From: Arachnopeziza araneosa
Taxonomy: Eukaryota; Ascomycota; Leotiomycetes; Helotiales; Arachnopezizaceae
Assembly: GCA_003988855.1 (NCBI GenBank)
Contig: QYAI01000005.1
Coordinates: 558,001 to 622,000, forward strand
Length of the DNA: 64,000 nt
Reading direction: 5' to 3'
Part shown: positions 22,405 through 33,033 of the stretch, one piece after another
Layout: each line of letters opens with the position of its first letter
How positions within the stretch are numbered: the stretch's first letter is position 1
Made by a program: the position numbers and the translations under genes
The notes under the pieces: generated by a model
Database searches by the model: none
Told to the model about the DNA's origin: nothing
What the model saw: the letters and a program-made list of their open reading frames with translations, nothing else

Positions 22405-23715
22405 CTAGACAACTGAATCTTCTGCTTTTCCACGGTAGCTTATATCGCTGCTTCCATTTTGAGCAATATTGCCTCCCATTCCTCGCTCTATCGTTCCCGT
22501 CTTGGTCAAGTGACGGGCCAATCCTTCCTCGCCTTCTTCGTGTACATTATGACCCTGACCAATGATGGCAAAGCTGTCCCGGAGAATCAGCTCATAGACA
22601 CAGGTTGCCAAAAAGGTAGCGGGGATGTTGACGAATATAGCGATAGCAGCGTATCGGTTGAAGGCATCTCCGCCCCAGAATATTGCGGCCACAATTCTTG
22701 TTCCCAAATCTCTTGCGAGGTTGGTCGAGATTGTAACGTCAGCGAAGCCCCAGATCATGTTTGCATACGCCAAGCCTATGACAAATGGTGCGCCTGCTGC
22801 CGCAATGAAAGGATTTGCTGGATCCAGGACAGCCCAAATAACAAGGCTAATAATTGTTAGCAATCAATATAGCCCTTTTTGGTTGCTTTCTCACCCGATG
22901 AAGGTATCCACAAAGAATTCAACAAAAAATAAATAGCCATAGTTCGTTTGAGTTGGACCTGGAAAACTGCAAAGCACGCTACCTGGACCACCGAGGGAGT
23001 TTGGACTTAGATGCAAGGCTCTGAATGCATCTGCTTGTGCAGATAATTGAGGATGGTATTGGCCAACAAGTAACAATCCCGCTATGAAAGAGCCAAAAAT
23101 TTGTGCAAATATATACCTTGGCACTTTAGACCATGGGAACCTACACCGCTTGTAAGTATTACTCCTAGCCTGGTGAGGTGTTGCAATTTACCCTTGCCAG
23201 AAAGCAAGACATAGAGTTACTGTAGTTGTCTTAGCATTTGCACCCTTAATCTGCACTTGAACCAGGGTTTCTTACCTGCAGGATTGAAATGACCACCTGA
23301 CGTTGGACCGCAGATGATAATGGCAAACGCAATACCGATTGCATAAGCACAACCAATTTGGAACAAGGAGCCATAAATTGGTTCTGTTTTGTTAAGGAAG
23401 AAAGAAGCTTGAGAAGCTATTCCAGGATACACGTAGAAGAAGACACCCAATGCTTCAGCTATCAGACCGTTAGTATTGACTTTTATGTACGAACGAAAAG
23501 GTGGAAAACTCACCAGCCATCTCTCGCATCCATCTTGGCCTCGCATGCTCGAAATCTAATTTCCGCTGGGTAACTGGATTAGGTTTGGCCACATTGCGGT
23601 GCATGTGTTTTTGCACAGCATCCGTGATACCAATTTCCATATCATTGGTATGTAATCTCTGGGCCTCATACCCAGTAGAATGGGTCGAATTTTCGACATG
23701 AGTGGTGTTCGACAT
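22405..23715 (-). CDS. aquaporin / aquaglyceroporin (MIP family)
   Basis: Five exons (23715-23514, 23458-23276, 23219-23192, 23140-22895, 22846-22405) give 366 aa; the third is only 28 nt. After a ~65-residue hydrophilic N-tail come six membrane spans. The first pore loop is GGHFNPAVTLCLAFW with the canonical NPA. The second is TISTNLARDLGTR, with NLA in place of NPA, as in the second loop of yeast Fps1. The C-tail carries GQGHNVHEEGEEGLARHLTKTGT. MIP channels conduct water and/or small neutral solutes such as glycerol. The Asp after NLAR and the glycine-rich surroundings fit glycerol conduction, but substrate is inference. Confidence 0.9.
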
Positions 23716-24222
23716 TGTGATTGGATTGTAGGCGGATGGCAATCGACAACTCGGCTTCGACAAGGGGAACCCGAGATGGTGGATTGAATTTTCGACTCTG
23801 ATTACTGAAAGGGACAAAAAGAGGTGATTACTGAAAACCTGGGGTAAAGGCCAATTTTAAGCAGATCTGGGGCCCCAACGCGGAGAACTACTGAGCGGGG
23901 AATTCTTCTTTCGCATCTTCGGCGTCCTACACACGTTTACAAGTAACCCAGCCCCAATAAAGTTGACAGGGGTGAGTGGAGTGGAAAAGATTGCAACCAC
24001 TGACGATGTCGAAGATCGTTGAGGCAATGACATAGCTTTTCTCAGGGGAAATCCGACTCCTGTTTTTGCAAACAAATATTGTCACTCGACATTATTGAGT
24101 CTCAACAGTATTTACAGCATATTCCACAGCTACTTAGAAGATGCCCATTTCAATCCAACGATTCAATAACAGAACTCTCGTCCCAAGTACCCGGAATAAT
24201 GGTATGCATCAAGGAACAAGCT
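23716..24222. other. intergenic upstream of aquaporin
   Basis: Aquaporin promoter. A 72-codon ORF at 23857-24075 (-) is Ser/Pro/Arg-rich and unrecognised. I see no clear element. Confidence 0.5.
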
Positions 24223-24854
24223 TCACGATTGCCTGTCTTGAACTCCACTCACCTTTTTAGCAATTGATCCAATCAAACAATCAAAGCCTCCTCCTTCGGC
24301 CTCCGCCCGAAATACCATCTTTCTCTTTGCCTCGGTGCTGACACCGAAGAGAAGTGCGGAGACTCGCAAAAGACCGAGGCTCAGATAAGGGTTTATGCTG
24401 ACGTTTTCTGGTTTGCAACTGGCAGGAATGACAAATCTAACAGTTGGGGTTTGGAATAGACAACGTTGTATCGAACAAATCGTATTCGCTCTGAAGAGCA
24501 ACGAGCGGAATGGAACCGTCGGAACTTCGAGAGATGACGTGAATCGATCAGATGAGCTTCCGCGTACCGCCTGCCTCTGGGACGCTTTCAGTGACTCTCG
24601 CCAGCTACCACCAACGAGCGAGACCCGGGCTTCCGTTGCCGTCGCTGATGTCTTTGAAAGAGAAAGCGTGGATGATGTAGAGCGCACCGGTGTGGGTTTC
24701 CTGGAGCCTCGGAAAGCAGACACACGATTGGAAATGATCGGCCGAGTTTGTGTGGTCCGCTAGCCCAATCACAATTTAAGAGTGGAGGAAGATTAAACTA
24801 GGAAACATGGTCGAGAGGTGGAAGGGGCGTCGTCATGAATGATGAAGCAGCCAT
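24223..24854 (-). CDS. possible small hypothetical gene
   Basis: A two-exon model can be drawn. Exon 1 is 24854-24807 (MAASSFMTTPLPPLDH), followed by an intron with a weak donor (GTTTCC) and an acceptor GGGCTAG at 24760. Exon 2 is 24759-24223 and ends VSGVQDRQS. The product (~194 aa) is Ser/Arg-rich at first, then mixed, with a hydrophobic stretch LSLGLLRVSALLFG. No family is recognised. The opposite strand carries a 122-codon ATG ORF (24395-24763), so coding direction is uncertain. This may be a lineage-specific gene or no gene. Confidence 0.3.
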
Positions 24855-25154
24855 GACGCCGCCGGCACCAGCCACACCAGCCACACCCGACGCTAGACAT
24901 AGTCACGTGGGGGAAAGGTGTACTGGTATGAGACATCACCAAGCGAGGGAGCCAAAGAGATACATGTACACATATCGGTCTCTTCTCTGGTAATATAGAA
25001 AAATTCAAGAAGAGTCAAAGGGAGGCCGTCACTCCATCTGAAGTTGAATAAATCAAAAGACCAAAGAGATGGTTGCTTTTTGGCCGCCATGTTAACCGAA
25101 CGAGAAACCCTCGATGGGTAAAGATTCGGCGCATGAAATCCATCCATATATAAA

Positions 25155-28100
25155 TCACATTAACATATATAACGTCTTGACTGCTTTCTCCACAGCCGCG
25201 ATATGCCATGGCCTAACGTCCTTCACAGGTTCCACAACGCCTCTCACCCTCGCTAAAGCCCCCAGTCCCCTATAATACAGCAGTATCTCTTTCAATAAAC
25301 TTTCGTGAAACGTTCGTGGATTCCCCACAACTTCACCATGTATTATGTTAACCTCCATCAAAATGGGAGGATCTTCGGTGTTTGTGCCGCCGCGTTTGAT
25401 CAAGTAGCCACTGATCAGGGCGGGATTAAGTTCGACAAGAGAATTGGAGTTATTGAGGCGGTGAGCGAGGACACAGCCAAAGGTCTGGTCATTAAAGTCG
25501 AGAAGGCGAGCGTCACTGTCAGGTTCTACGGGGGTTTCGATAGGAGTAGCAGCACTGTTGTTTTCCCGCGCTGCTGGTGGAGTTGCATTTCCGGGTGAGA
25601 CGATTGATTGTAAAGCTTGCGGGGTTGAGACTGGAGTTATGACAGATTGTGTTGATGCTCCATTGGGGAGAATGGACGTTGGTGGAGGTAGAAGCCGCAG
25701 AGAAGGGTCGGTTTGGACTGTGACAAGAGTCAAAGAGACCTGGGCGTTGGATTCTGTAGATGCAAGACTAGTCCACAACTCAGCTTCCGAAGGATCCATG
25801 ACTCCAACACGAACTATCACAATACGCCAATGGATTCTCTTGTTAGAGATGAAATCGAGTGTTGTTCCCCATATCTCGTTCGCCACCTCGGAAAACGGTA
25901 TAGAAATCGGCTCATTCTTTCGTCCAAGACAGTAAGAGGCAGTCATCTGTTGAGTACCCCGGTTATCCGTCCAAGCAGCAGAAACCCACCGGTCATCAAT
26001 GCTCTGAGCATAAGCAATATGAAGGCAGGTATTCTCACGAAGTACCGAAGCAGAAGGTACTGAATTGAGCTTGAAGTCGATAATTTTTGGCAGCGGTTGT
26101 TCTAGCATGATAGCTGGTGTTGATGCAGTTGAACTAAAATCTGTACAGCGGTCATAGACCTCAATGGATAATCCAAAATACTCTGATGGAAGCGGCACAG
26201 CAAGAGACGTTGAGGATGCAACAAAGCTTAATGGGATTAGTTGCAAAACTAGTTCATTTGAAGGCAGGACCCTTCTCTCGACCAGTAGCTTCCTGTATAT
26301 ATTGAACAGATGTTGAAACGCAGAGCAGATATGTACCAAAATGCCGGTGTCCTCATCAGGATAGATAAAATAAACAACGAAGTTTTTTTTTGACTCGGAA
26401 GTTGATGCAAGGCTTCGGCTCAGGCGTCCGGTGACTTCTTTTAGTGCCGATAAGATGTGTGATTGATTATCATGAGAAAAGTCAATTGTGAGAGGGGCCA
26501 ACCCGTTCTGGATATCTTTACTTGTCAATCTATCATGATTTCCAAGTCTAGAAGATTCATAAACGCTTCTCATCTGATCGAGGAAGGTGTTGACATTCAT
26601 CGCAACGCCGTCAAAACTCGGGTATATGCAAACAGCTTGGATATCTTTGGGGCCTTTGGAAGGCCCTAGGCCTAAGTTTTCCCAGAATCTGATGGCAGAA
26701 GGTAGGATTGAAAGCTTTGACTCTGATCTTCGTACCTCGAGCTGAGGCGGAGGAATAGAATAGGGACTACCTGGTTTCTGGCTGTCCATCGCGTTGGGAC
26801 CTCTTGGGTTTGGGATTGGTCGAGGAGGCAATCGAAGAGCCTGACTCAAGATCGGTATGCCTTGTATTTCGATGAAAGACCGCAGAATGCAAGGATTGGT
26901 CTCGTCCAAAATAAACTTTGTCACCTTTATGAGACTAGTCATGAGCCTTCTTGTGGTGGATGTCCTTCCTAAATTGGATGACGATCGAGTTAATGGAACC
27001 CCCGGAAATGAAAGGGTGCTGGAAACTGCCTGATCTGCCAGAATTTGTGCTGTTGCAATCCGGTCTATATCTGAAAGTGATGTAGAGCGTATATCTAGAT
27101 CCTGAGAGGAAAAGTAGGAAACAAGAGACCAATCTGCCGGGTCCGAATCCAGGAGAGGGAGGTGAGAGCTTTGTATTGACTGTGGCGTTGCTACACTTTG
27201 TTCATAGTCCATGGCCAAACTGTCGAAAGATAGTGTTATATCGAGATTTAAATCATTCTCCCATTTCCGTTTATTACTGACTTTGGGGATAAAAGAAATT
27301 TCGCCAGTACCAGGGCTTGTGTCATCCGGGTTGGATGTTTGACTGTCGCCATCAGAGTCTATCAAGAAGTCCATAGTATCGTCCACTTTAAGTGGTGCAG
27401 CCTCATTACATGCAAGCATCCGAGCAAGACTACTCATTTCTATTCCAACATCGTGGGTTTTCTGCCGCTTACTAAGATATTCTGTTTGAGGAAGTGTTGA
27501 TGGCTTTGTTCCCTGTGATTTTTCTTCTTGAGCCGAAAACTTGAAACGTCCATGGCCCCCATATTTCTCATTTATAGTTGTTAACGAGTCTTGAAAATGG
27601 ATTTGGTTGAATAAGCTAGCTCTCCGAGACTGATTTGGTATCGTTGAATCTAAGAAACCTTGGCTCAGCTTGCTAAACACCGTCTCTTTATTGAAAGGAA
27701 CGATAACAAGGGCCTGTTCATTGTTTGTGTCGTCTTGTTCACCTTCAATTACTTCAGTAACCTCAGACTTCACCATAGTTTCCAAAGGTTGTGTGTCTAA
27801 CGAAGCTGGCTCATTCAGAGGCGTAGCTTGTTCGAGGTCTTCGGCCAACTGAGAAGCTTCACTCATCAAGAGATCAGCATTTTGACTTGCGGCATCTAAA
27901 CTCTCTTTCCACATTGGAGTAATTTGATCCGGTAAACGCGTCTTGGGAACAGCTAGATTAACATCTTCATCTATCTGAATGGCATCAGGCTCATCGAAAA
28001 AGCTGAAATCGGCATCAGTGAGGTCCAGAATGTCACCTCCTAAATCATCGAAAAGATTTTCGCTGTCATGACCAGTCTCATGGAGAATCAGTCCCGTAGA

Positions 28101-29729
28101 ATTACGATCCTTTTTGGCCGATGAATCCCACATCTCTATGTCAACATCAGCTCCTGTCGTATTGACCAACGAACCACCTGCAGTCTCAGTGTGAACAAAA
28201 GTGTTCGGATTTCCAGGCGTGGAAGCATTGCCGTCAAAAGATGGTGTAACTCCGACAAGGTGATGGGGTGCGTCTGGCGGGGTGGGATACATTGCACCGG
28301 CGTTGCTCCCTCTCCTCAATATTGCCGAGGAATACAGATGCGACTGGGCTGTGCGAACTTCAGTATCGGCTTGTTCTCTGGAGGCTGTTTCTGCAACCTG
28401 TCTTTCCTTCGAGCGCTTTGCGATGGTACTGGCTCGCTCATCTTTGCCAGCGAACCAATCTTCAGCAAAAGATAGGGGATCGTGGCGATCTGAGAGATTA
28501 GGGTAGACCGCTTGCATTTCTTGATGCTTTAAACGTGAGGCTTGAAAACAGAGAAGAGCGGGCCAGGGCAAGATGGCAAGGTCGTCTGATTTTGACAATT
28601 TCTGTATATCAGAATTGAGATATGGTAAGTAGCCACCAAGAATTTGAACAAAAACCCAACCCCCAGACTCGATAGCTGCAGAATCCAACCCTTTCGATGA
28701 TAGCCACTCAAGGCACTTAGCTTGCCAGGACTTGATGGCCGAAGCAGTAGAGCTAATAGAGCGTTGACCGTCATGGCTGTCTTCTGGAAGGAGATTGCTC
28801 AAACCAACAGGTAGATTCTTGTTATCTGGATTGCAATAGAACTTGGCAGCGTGTCCACCTGGCGCTAGCCATAATGCTGCTCCAGGCAGTAGACCAGCTG
28901 ATTCTTTAAATGCGTCCGAAGGTCTTGGAATGCTGAGAAGTCCCGGCGCACTGTCCGAATAAACCTTCACCACAAGAGATCCCAACGAAGTGAGGCTTAT
29001 GTCCAAAGTTGCAAGCTCAATATCATCATTTATCGCATGTGTTTTGTGATTGGCCGGAATCAAAGTTCGGGCATTAAGGGGGATGAAATGATGATCTCTA
29101 CAAAGGAGATAGACGATTGATCCAAGAACGGCGGATATGAAGTACTCGTGGATAGTCTTGAGTGAAGCAAGCGAACCCACTCCGGTGGCTGATTTTATGC
29201 CTGGTGAAGGTGTGGGTGGTTCATGTATTGAGAGGCTACCGTTAAGCTGAGCTGATCTGGCATTCAGAGCTTGGGTGCTTCGAAGTGTGCTATCCATTGA
29301 CGAAGATGGCGACGAATTTGTACTTGGGGTATTTGCTAGATTCGGAATAATTTGCTTATTTCTTGCCAGATTTGCCGGTTCGTATGTACCAGCGTCTTTC
29401 TGCACCATTCCAAGTCCTTGAGTCTCAATCAAGCGAGACAATTGATCTTCGCTATCCAGCGCATTCTCAGATTTGCGCGACACACTTTCGAATATCCATA
29501 CGCCATCTCTCAAAGGGTCGCAATGGACTAATTTGCCTTCCCTCCTCCAAACTGCTTCCAGCCTCTGAAGATGTTTCCTGCTCGAAGCAGATGAAAGGGT
29601 CTGTGGTTCGAAGTATTCATAATTAATACTAGCATAGTTGTTCTGCAAATGGTTACCACTGTGTCTTAAGGGGGATTTTAGAATACTTACGAATGATAAT
29701 ACATTAGTGAGATACTCTCCAGGCTCCAT
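25155..29729 (-). CDS. MED13: Mediator complex subunit 13 (SRB9/SSN2)
   Basis: Two exons, 29729-29691 and 29642-25155, give 1508 aa from MEPGEYLTNV; the frame also allows an ATG at 29771 (14 residues more). The N-terminal Med13 domain is visible in INYEYFEP, LQRLEAVWRREGKLVHCDPLRDGVW split across the exon 2 start, and YLLCRDHHFIPLN. A long acidic, disordered middle with many 'DD' and 'TPP' words follows. The C-terminal domain holds WRIVIVRVGVMDPSEAELW, LTLVTVQTDPSLRLLPPP, FGCVLAHRLNNSNSL, and the end LLKEILLYYRGLGALARVRG. MED13 joins the CDK8 kinase module to core Mediator and modulates RNA polymerase II transcription in the nucleus. The intron is a multiple of three and stop-free (see findings). 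Confidence 0.93.
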   Translation of the reverse strand: MEPGEYLTNVLSFVSILKSPLRHSGNHLQNNYASINYEYFEPQTLSSASSRKHLQRLEAVWRREGKLVHCDPLRDGVWIFESVSRKSENALDSEDQLSRLIETQGLGMVQKDAGTYEPANLARNKQIIPNLANTPSTNSSPSSSMDSTLRSTQALNARSAQLNGSLSIHEPPTPSPGIKSATGVGSLASLKTIHEYFISAVLGSIVYLLCRDHHFIPLNARTLIPANHKTHAINDDIELATLDISLTSLGSLVVKVYSDSAPGLLSIPRPSDAFKESAGLLPGAALWLAPGGHAAKFYCNPDNKNLPVGLSNLLPEDSHDGQRSISSTASAIKSWQAKCLEWLSSKGLDSAAIESGGWVFVQILGGYLPYLNSDIQKLSKSDDLAILPWPALLCFQASRLKHQEMQAVYPNLSDRHDPLSFAEDWFAGKDERASTIAKRSKERQVAETASREQADTEVRTAQSHLYSSAILRRGSNAGAMYPTPPDAPHHLVGVTPSFDGNASTPGNPNTFVHTETAGGSLVNTTGADVDIEMWDSSAKKDRNSTGLILHETGHDSENLFDDLGGDILDLTDADFSFFDEPDAIQIDEDVNLAVPKTRLPDQITPMWKESLDAASQNADLLMSEASQLAEDLEQATPLNEPASLDTQPLETMVKSEVTEVIEGEQDDTNNEQALVIVPFNKETVFSKLSQGFLDSTIPNQSRRASLFNQIHFQDSLTTINEKYGGHGRFKFSAQEEKSQGTKPSTLPQTEYLSKRQKTHDVGIEMSSLARMLACNEAAPLKVDDTMDFLIDSDGDSQTSNPDDTSPGTGEISFIPKVSNKRKWENDLNLDITLSFDSLAMDYEQSVATPQSIQSSHLPLLDSDPADWSLVSYFSSQDLDIRSTSLSDIDRIATAQILADQAVSSTLSFPGVPLTRSSSNLGRTSTTRRLMTSLIKVTKFILDETNPCILRSFIEIQGIPILSQALRLPPRPIPNPRGPNAMDSQKPGSPYSIPPPQLEVRRSESKLSILPSAIRFWENLGLGPSKGPKDIQAVCIYPSFDGVAMNVNTFLDQMRSVYESSRLGNHDRLTSKDIQNGLAPLTIDFSHDNQSHILSALKEVTGRLSRSLASTSESKKNFVVYFIYPDEDTGILVHICSAFQHLFNIYRKLLVERRVLPSNELVLQLIPLSFVASSTSLAVPLPSEYFGLSIEVYDRCTDFSSTASTPAIMLEQPLPKIIDFKLNSVPSASVLRENTCLHIAYAQSIDDRWVSAAWTDNRGTQQMTASYCLGRKNEPISIPFSEVANEIWGTTLDFISNKRIHWRIVIVRVGVMDPSEAELWTSLASTESNAQVSLTLVTVQTDPSLRLLPPPTSILPNGASTQSVITPVSTPQALQSIVSPGNATPPAARENNSAATPIETPVEPDSDARLLDFNDQTFGCVLAHRLNNSNSLVELNPALISGYLIKRGGTNTEDPPILMEVNIIHGEVVGNPRTFHESLLKEILLYYRGLGALARVRGVVEPVKDVRPWHIAAVEKAVKTLYMLM
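29643..29690 (-). other. 48-nt in-frame intron of MED13
   Basis: Starts GTAAGT and ends CAG on the minus strand. The 48 bases encode 16 sense codons, so retention keeps the frame open. Splicing joins LTNVLSF to NNYASINYEYF, the arrangement expected for the family. Confidence 0.7.
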
Positions 29730-30248
29730 CGTAAGGTTTCGTAAATCATTAAACCTCAACAAACTCAGCACTACACCAACGGCATGAGAACAATTCAGCC
29801 CTCCGATTCTCGAGATACTAGCTCGTCTCCGAAGCTCTATAGCAACTGATACTGTATATATGGAAGAAGGAGTCGGGCACGTCGCAGGCGCAAAATTCGC
29901 AAGGCTCCATCTCAGCAGAGAGGTCCTGTGGCGAATGCGATGAAGGACAAGTCTTCGCTATATTGTCGATCATGCAATTTTGAAGATTGAGTGCTAAGCT
30001 GCTTTCTCAGTAATGATATCGCTGATTCTGGAGAGAGAAGCGTGAGGCTCTCGGTGGATTATCGCTGCGCCCGACAAGGGCATGGTTCAGACTGTACCTT
30101 AAAAACATACGCCTCCGCCCCACATCTCGATTGGCGCGGTTTACCGAGCATCAGCTCCGCTGATACAGTAGTCGGAAAAAATTCCCAGCCTTGCCTGCAA
30201 AATTTCTCAAAGAAAATCATTGTCGTGCCCACAGCCAAGAGCTTCATC
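29730..30248. promoter_or_regulatory. bidirectional promoter region MED13/ENP2
   Basis: 519 bases between two divergent start codons. The plus-strand frame of ENP2 is open back to 29991, but the ATG at 30249 begins the conserved protein. I see no clear named motif. Confidence 0.45.
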
Positions 30249-32192
30249 ATGAAACTCACAAACGCCAATGAAGTTCCTGTTTATACAATATCTGGAGCTT
30301 CCACTGCCAGACCTTTGCCCGACTGGCTCGCAAGAAAGAGGAAGCGCAGCTTAAAGAATGATCCCGAGTATGCAAATCGAGTCGAATTGCTTCAGGATTT
30401 CGAATTCGAAGAAGCTAGCAATTGCATTCGAGTCAGCGAAGATGGGGAGTGGGTTATGAGCACTGGCACATACAAGCCGCAAATCCATACTCACTATCTT
30501 CCACATTTATCTCTTTCGTTTGCTCGGCATACCACAACTCTCAATCACTCATTTCAGCTCTTATCCTCAGATTATTCCAAATCCTTACACCTTCAAACCA
30601 ACAGGCAACTCGAGTTTCACACTGCAGGCGGCTGCCACTATCAAACTCGTCTCCCAAGATATGGTCGAGATCTTCAATATGATAGACATTCCGCCGAGGC
30701 TTTGGTTCCCTCTGTTGGTGTGAATTCAGAGGGAAGTGGGGAGGTTTATCGACTGAATCTTGAAATTGGAAGGTACATGAAACCATACCAAGTGGATGTT
30801 GGTGGAGATGATATGACAACGGCTGGAGCTGGAGCATTACAAGGCGGTGTGAATACTGGCAGTGTAAACACTGCGGTAATCGCAGAAGAAAGCCATAACC
30901 TTCTGGCTTTTGGAACTTCGATAGGTACTGTAGAGTTCTGGGATTCTAGGGCTAAAGCAAAAATCGGAATTCTTCCTAGGCAACATGGAGAGATTACAGC
31001 TCTTGACTTTGATCGATCTGGATTATCCCTTGTGACTGGTTCGTCAGAAGGGTTAGTGCAAATTTTTGACCTCCGACGACCAGTACCTCTTTTACGGAAA
31101 GACCAGGGCTATGGCTATCCGATCAAAACACTGATTCACACGACGAACTCGTCTCAGGAAAAGAAGATACTATCTGCAGACAAAAGAATTATCAAATTAT
31201 GGGATGAGGTAGATGGAAAAGCATGGACATCAGTCGAGCCAGCTGTCGATATTAATTCTGTAGCATGGTGCAAAAATAGCGGGATGATCTTAACAGCCAA
31301 TGAAGGCAAGCAACAGCATGCTTTCTTCATTCCACAGCTAGGGCCCGCTCCGAAATGGTGCTCGTTCTTAGACAATATGGTTGAAGAGATGGCCGATGAA
31401 GCACCAGCCGAAACTTACGATAACTACAAGTTCTTGACCATCCCCGACCTGAAGAAACTCAACCTTGCGCATTTGATTGGCACAACCAACCTTCTGCGGC
31501 CTTACATGCATGGCTATTTTGTTGCCTCACGATTATATGAAGAAGCACAACTTATCGCCAATCCTTACATCTGGGATAATGAGAGAACCAAACGAATCAA
31601 AGAAAAGGTGGAGAAGGAGAGAGCTAGTAGAATCAGAGGTGGTAAGAAGGTCAAAGTCAACCAGAATTTGGTCGACAAGATGCTCAAAAGACAAGAACGA
31701 AGAGAAAAGGTTGATGAAGATATGGGTGTACTTGGCGATAATCGATTTGGCAAGCTGTTTGAGGACGAAGAATTTGTTGTGGATGAGAAGAGCAGAGAAT
31801 TCCAAGCTCTCAATCCTAGCACCAAAATCGACGACGCGATTAAATCACGAGCTACTACTGCTGGCGATAATGGTGAGAGTGATGAGGATGAAGAAGACGA
31901 GGACGAAATTAGATTGAAATCCACACTCAAACCTAAAACAGAGATGCGTGTATCGTCTTCATCGTATAAGAAATCTGGACATCAGCAGAAGGATAAGAGT
32001 CTAGGATCCAGAACTCACAAGGGTGGACGTATTGGCAAAAACAAGGGAGAAGTAGTTGGAGAGCGGCAGGTTACTTTTGCTCCAAATTCACGCAAGAATG
32101 AAATGGAAAAGGAAAAATCTGCACCTCTTAAGAAAGGCAGACGAGACGAAGGAAGACGCTCAGCCAGTGGTAATGTTTTCCGAAGGCTATAA
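30249..32192 (+). CDS. ENP2: ribosome biogenesis protein ENP2/NOL10
   Basis: A single exon of 647 aa. The N-terminus VPVYTISGASTARPLPDWLARKRKR is cut here to its key words: YTISG and LPDWLA. A WD40 propeller follows with YKPQIHTHYLPHLSLSFARH, LLSSDYSKSLHLQTNRQLEF, IPRYGRDL-like LPRYGRDLQYDR, GEVYRLNLEIGRYM and WDSRAKAKIG. Next is the NUC153 motif DNRFGKLFEDEEF...SREFQALNPS, then a Lys/Arg/Glu-rich nucleolar tail. ENP2 is a nucleolar factor of the small-subunit processome, needed for 18S rRNA maturation. All parts match the family in order and length. The start at 30249 is preferred over upstream codons because conservation begins there. Confidence 0.95.
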   Translation: MKLTNANEVPVYTISGASTARPLPDWLARKRKRSLKNDPEYANRVELLQDFEFEEASNCIRVSEDGEWVMSTGTYKPQIHTHYLPHLSLSFARHTTTLNHSFQLLSSDYSKSLHLQTNRQLEFHTAGGCHYQTRLPRYGRDLQYDRHSAEALVPSVGVNSEGSGEVYRLNLEIGRYMKPYQVDVGGDDMTTAGAGALQGGVNTGSVNTAVIAEESHNLLAFGTSIGTVEFWDSRAKAKIGILPRQHGEITALDFDRSGLSLVTGSSEGLVQIFDLRRPVPLLRKDQGYGYPIKTLIHTTNSSQEKKILSADKRIIKLWDEVDGKAWTSVEPAVDINSVAWCKNSGMILTANEGKQQHAFFIPQLGPAPKWCSFLDNMVEEMADEAPAETYDNYKFLTIPDLKKLNLAHLIGTTNLLRPYMHGYFVASRLYEEAQLIANPYIWDNERTKRIKEKVEKERASRIRGGKKVKVNQNLVDKMLKRQERREKVDEDMGVLGDNRFGKLFEDEEFVVDEKSREFQALNPSTKIDDAIKSRATTAGDNGESDEDEEDEDEIRLKSTLKPKTEMRVSSSSYKKSGHQQKDKSLGSRTHKGGRIGKNKGEVVGERQVTFAPNSRKNEMEKEKSAPLKKGRRDEGRRSASGNVFRRL

Positions 32193-32299
32193 GTATATTT
32201 TATGCTCTTTATTAGCATACTAAATGTTTCCGAACGCCAGTCCACTACGCCAGGATATTTGAAGGACATGTTCTCATTAATTATCAATAATCCCAAAGA

Positions 32300-33033
32300 C
32301 TATTGCCCAGCAGTCAACCATTTCGACTTCTTCGGCGGTTGTGAGAGTTCGAATGACGGAAATTTACCGTTCCCTTTTTCGACGTCCTCGCTTCTTGTTC
32401 TCGGGCTGTTTGGGACTTCTTCTATCCTGGTCAAGCCACGTACAGACCGTCGCTTCTTATGGATATCCTTTGGAAATGTTGACCTCCGTGGTGTCAAAGC
32501 TGAGGCTACCTTTCTCGCAGACTTTCGGATGCTCTCCCTGATCTTCCAAGATCTCTTTTTTGCCAGGTAGAAAAGCACTGCGGATATAACTTTTTCGATG
32601 TTAGAGTAGTGTCGCCTTGGAATCATCGTCTTAGAAACTTACCTCCACCAACGCAAACGACAACTGCTACTACGATCAGAGCTATAATTGCTCCTTTTGA
32701 TAGCGTAATAGATCCAGAATCTGGTCCAGACGCTCCCGCATCTGAATCTACAGCACTACTTCCTCCAGCTGAGCCAGCATCGCCAGGTTGCGGCCCTGTT
32801 CACCTTTTAGCTTTGGAGTCAAAGGGACTAAAATCCTACTTACCTGAGCCGGGTTGTTGAGGTGAGGCAGTGGCCAGCACTGAATATAACGAGGAGACTG
32901 CGCTTGCAGACATTTGAGGCGTTAACGAGACCGAACTCGTTATTGTTGCTGAAGGCTGTGAAGATTGCGAATCCTGAGCTGTAACTAGATGTAAAGCAGG
33001 CAGCAATACAGAAAAGAGTAAAATGGACTTCAT
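32300..33033 (-). CDS. single-pass membrane protein, fungal, function unknown
   Basis: Three exons (33033-32844, 32795-32643, 32589-32300) give 210 aa with exact phase. A signal peptide (MKSILLFSVLLPALHLVTAQ) leads into a Ser/Thr/Gln-rich extracellular part of about 85 residues, likely O-glycosylated. One strong membrane span runs AIIALIVVAVVVCVGG into VISAVLFYLAKKR across the second intron. The cytosolic tail is basic (RESIRKSARKVASALTPRR, then KKRRSVRG) and ends in Ser/Pro/Lys-rich sequence. The topology is type I. I recall similar span-plus-tail sequences in other filamentous fungi, without a known function; a cell-wall sensor or anchor is possible by topology only. Confidence 0.8.
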
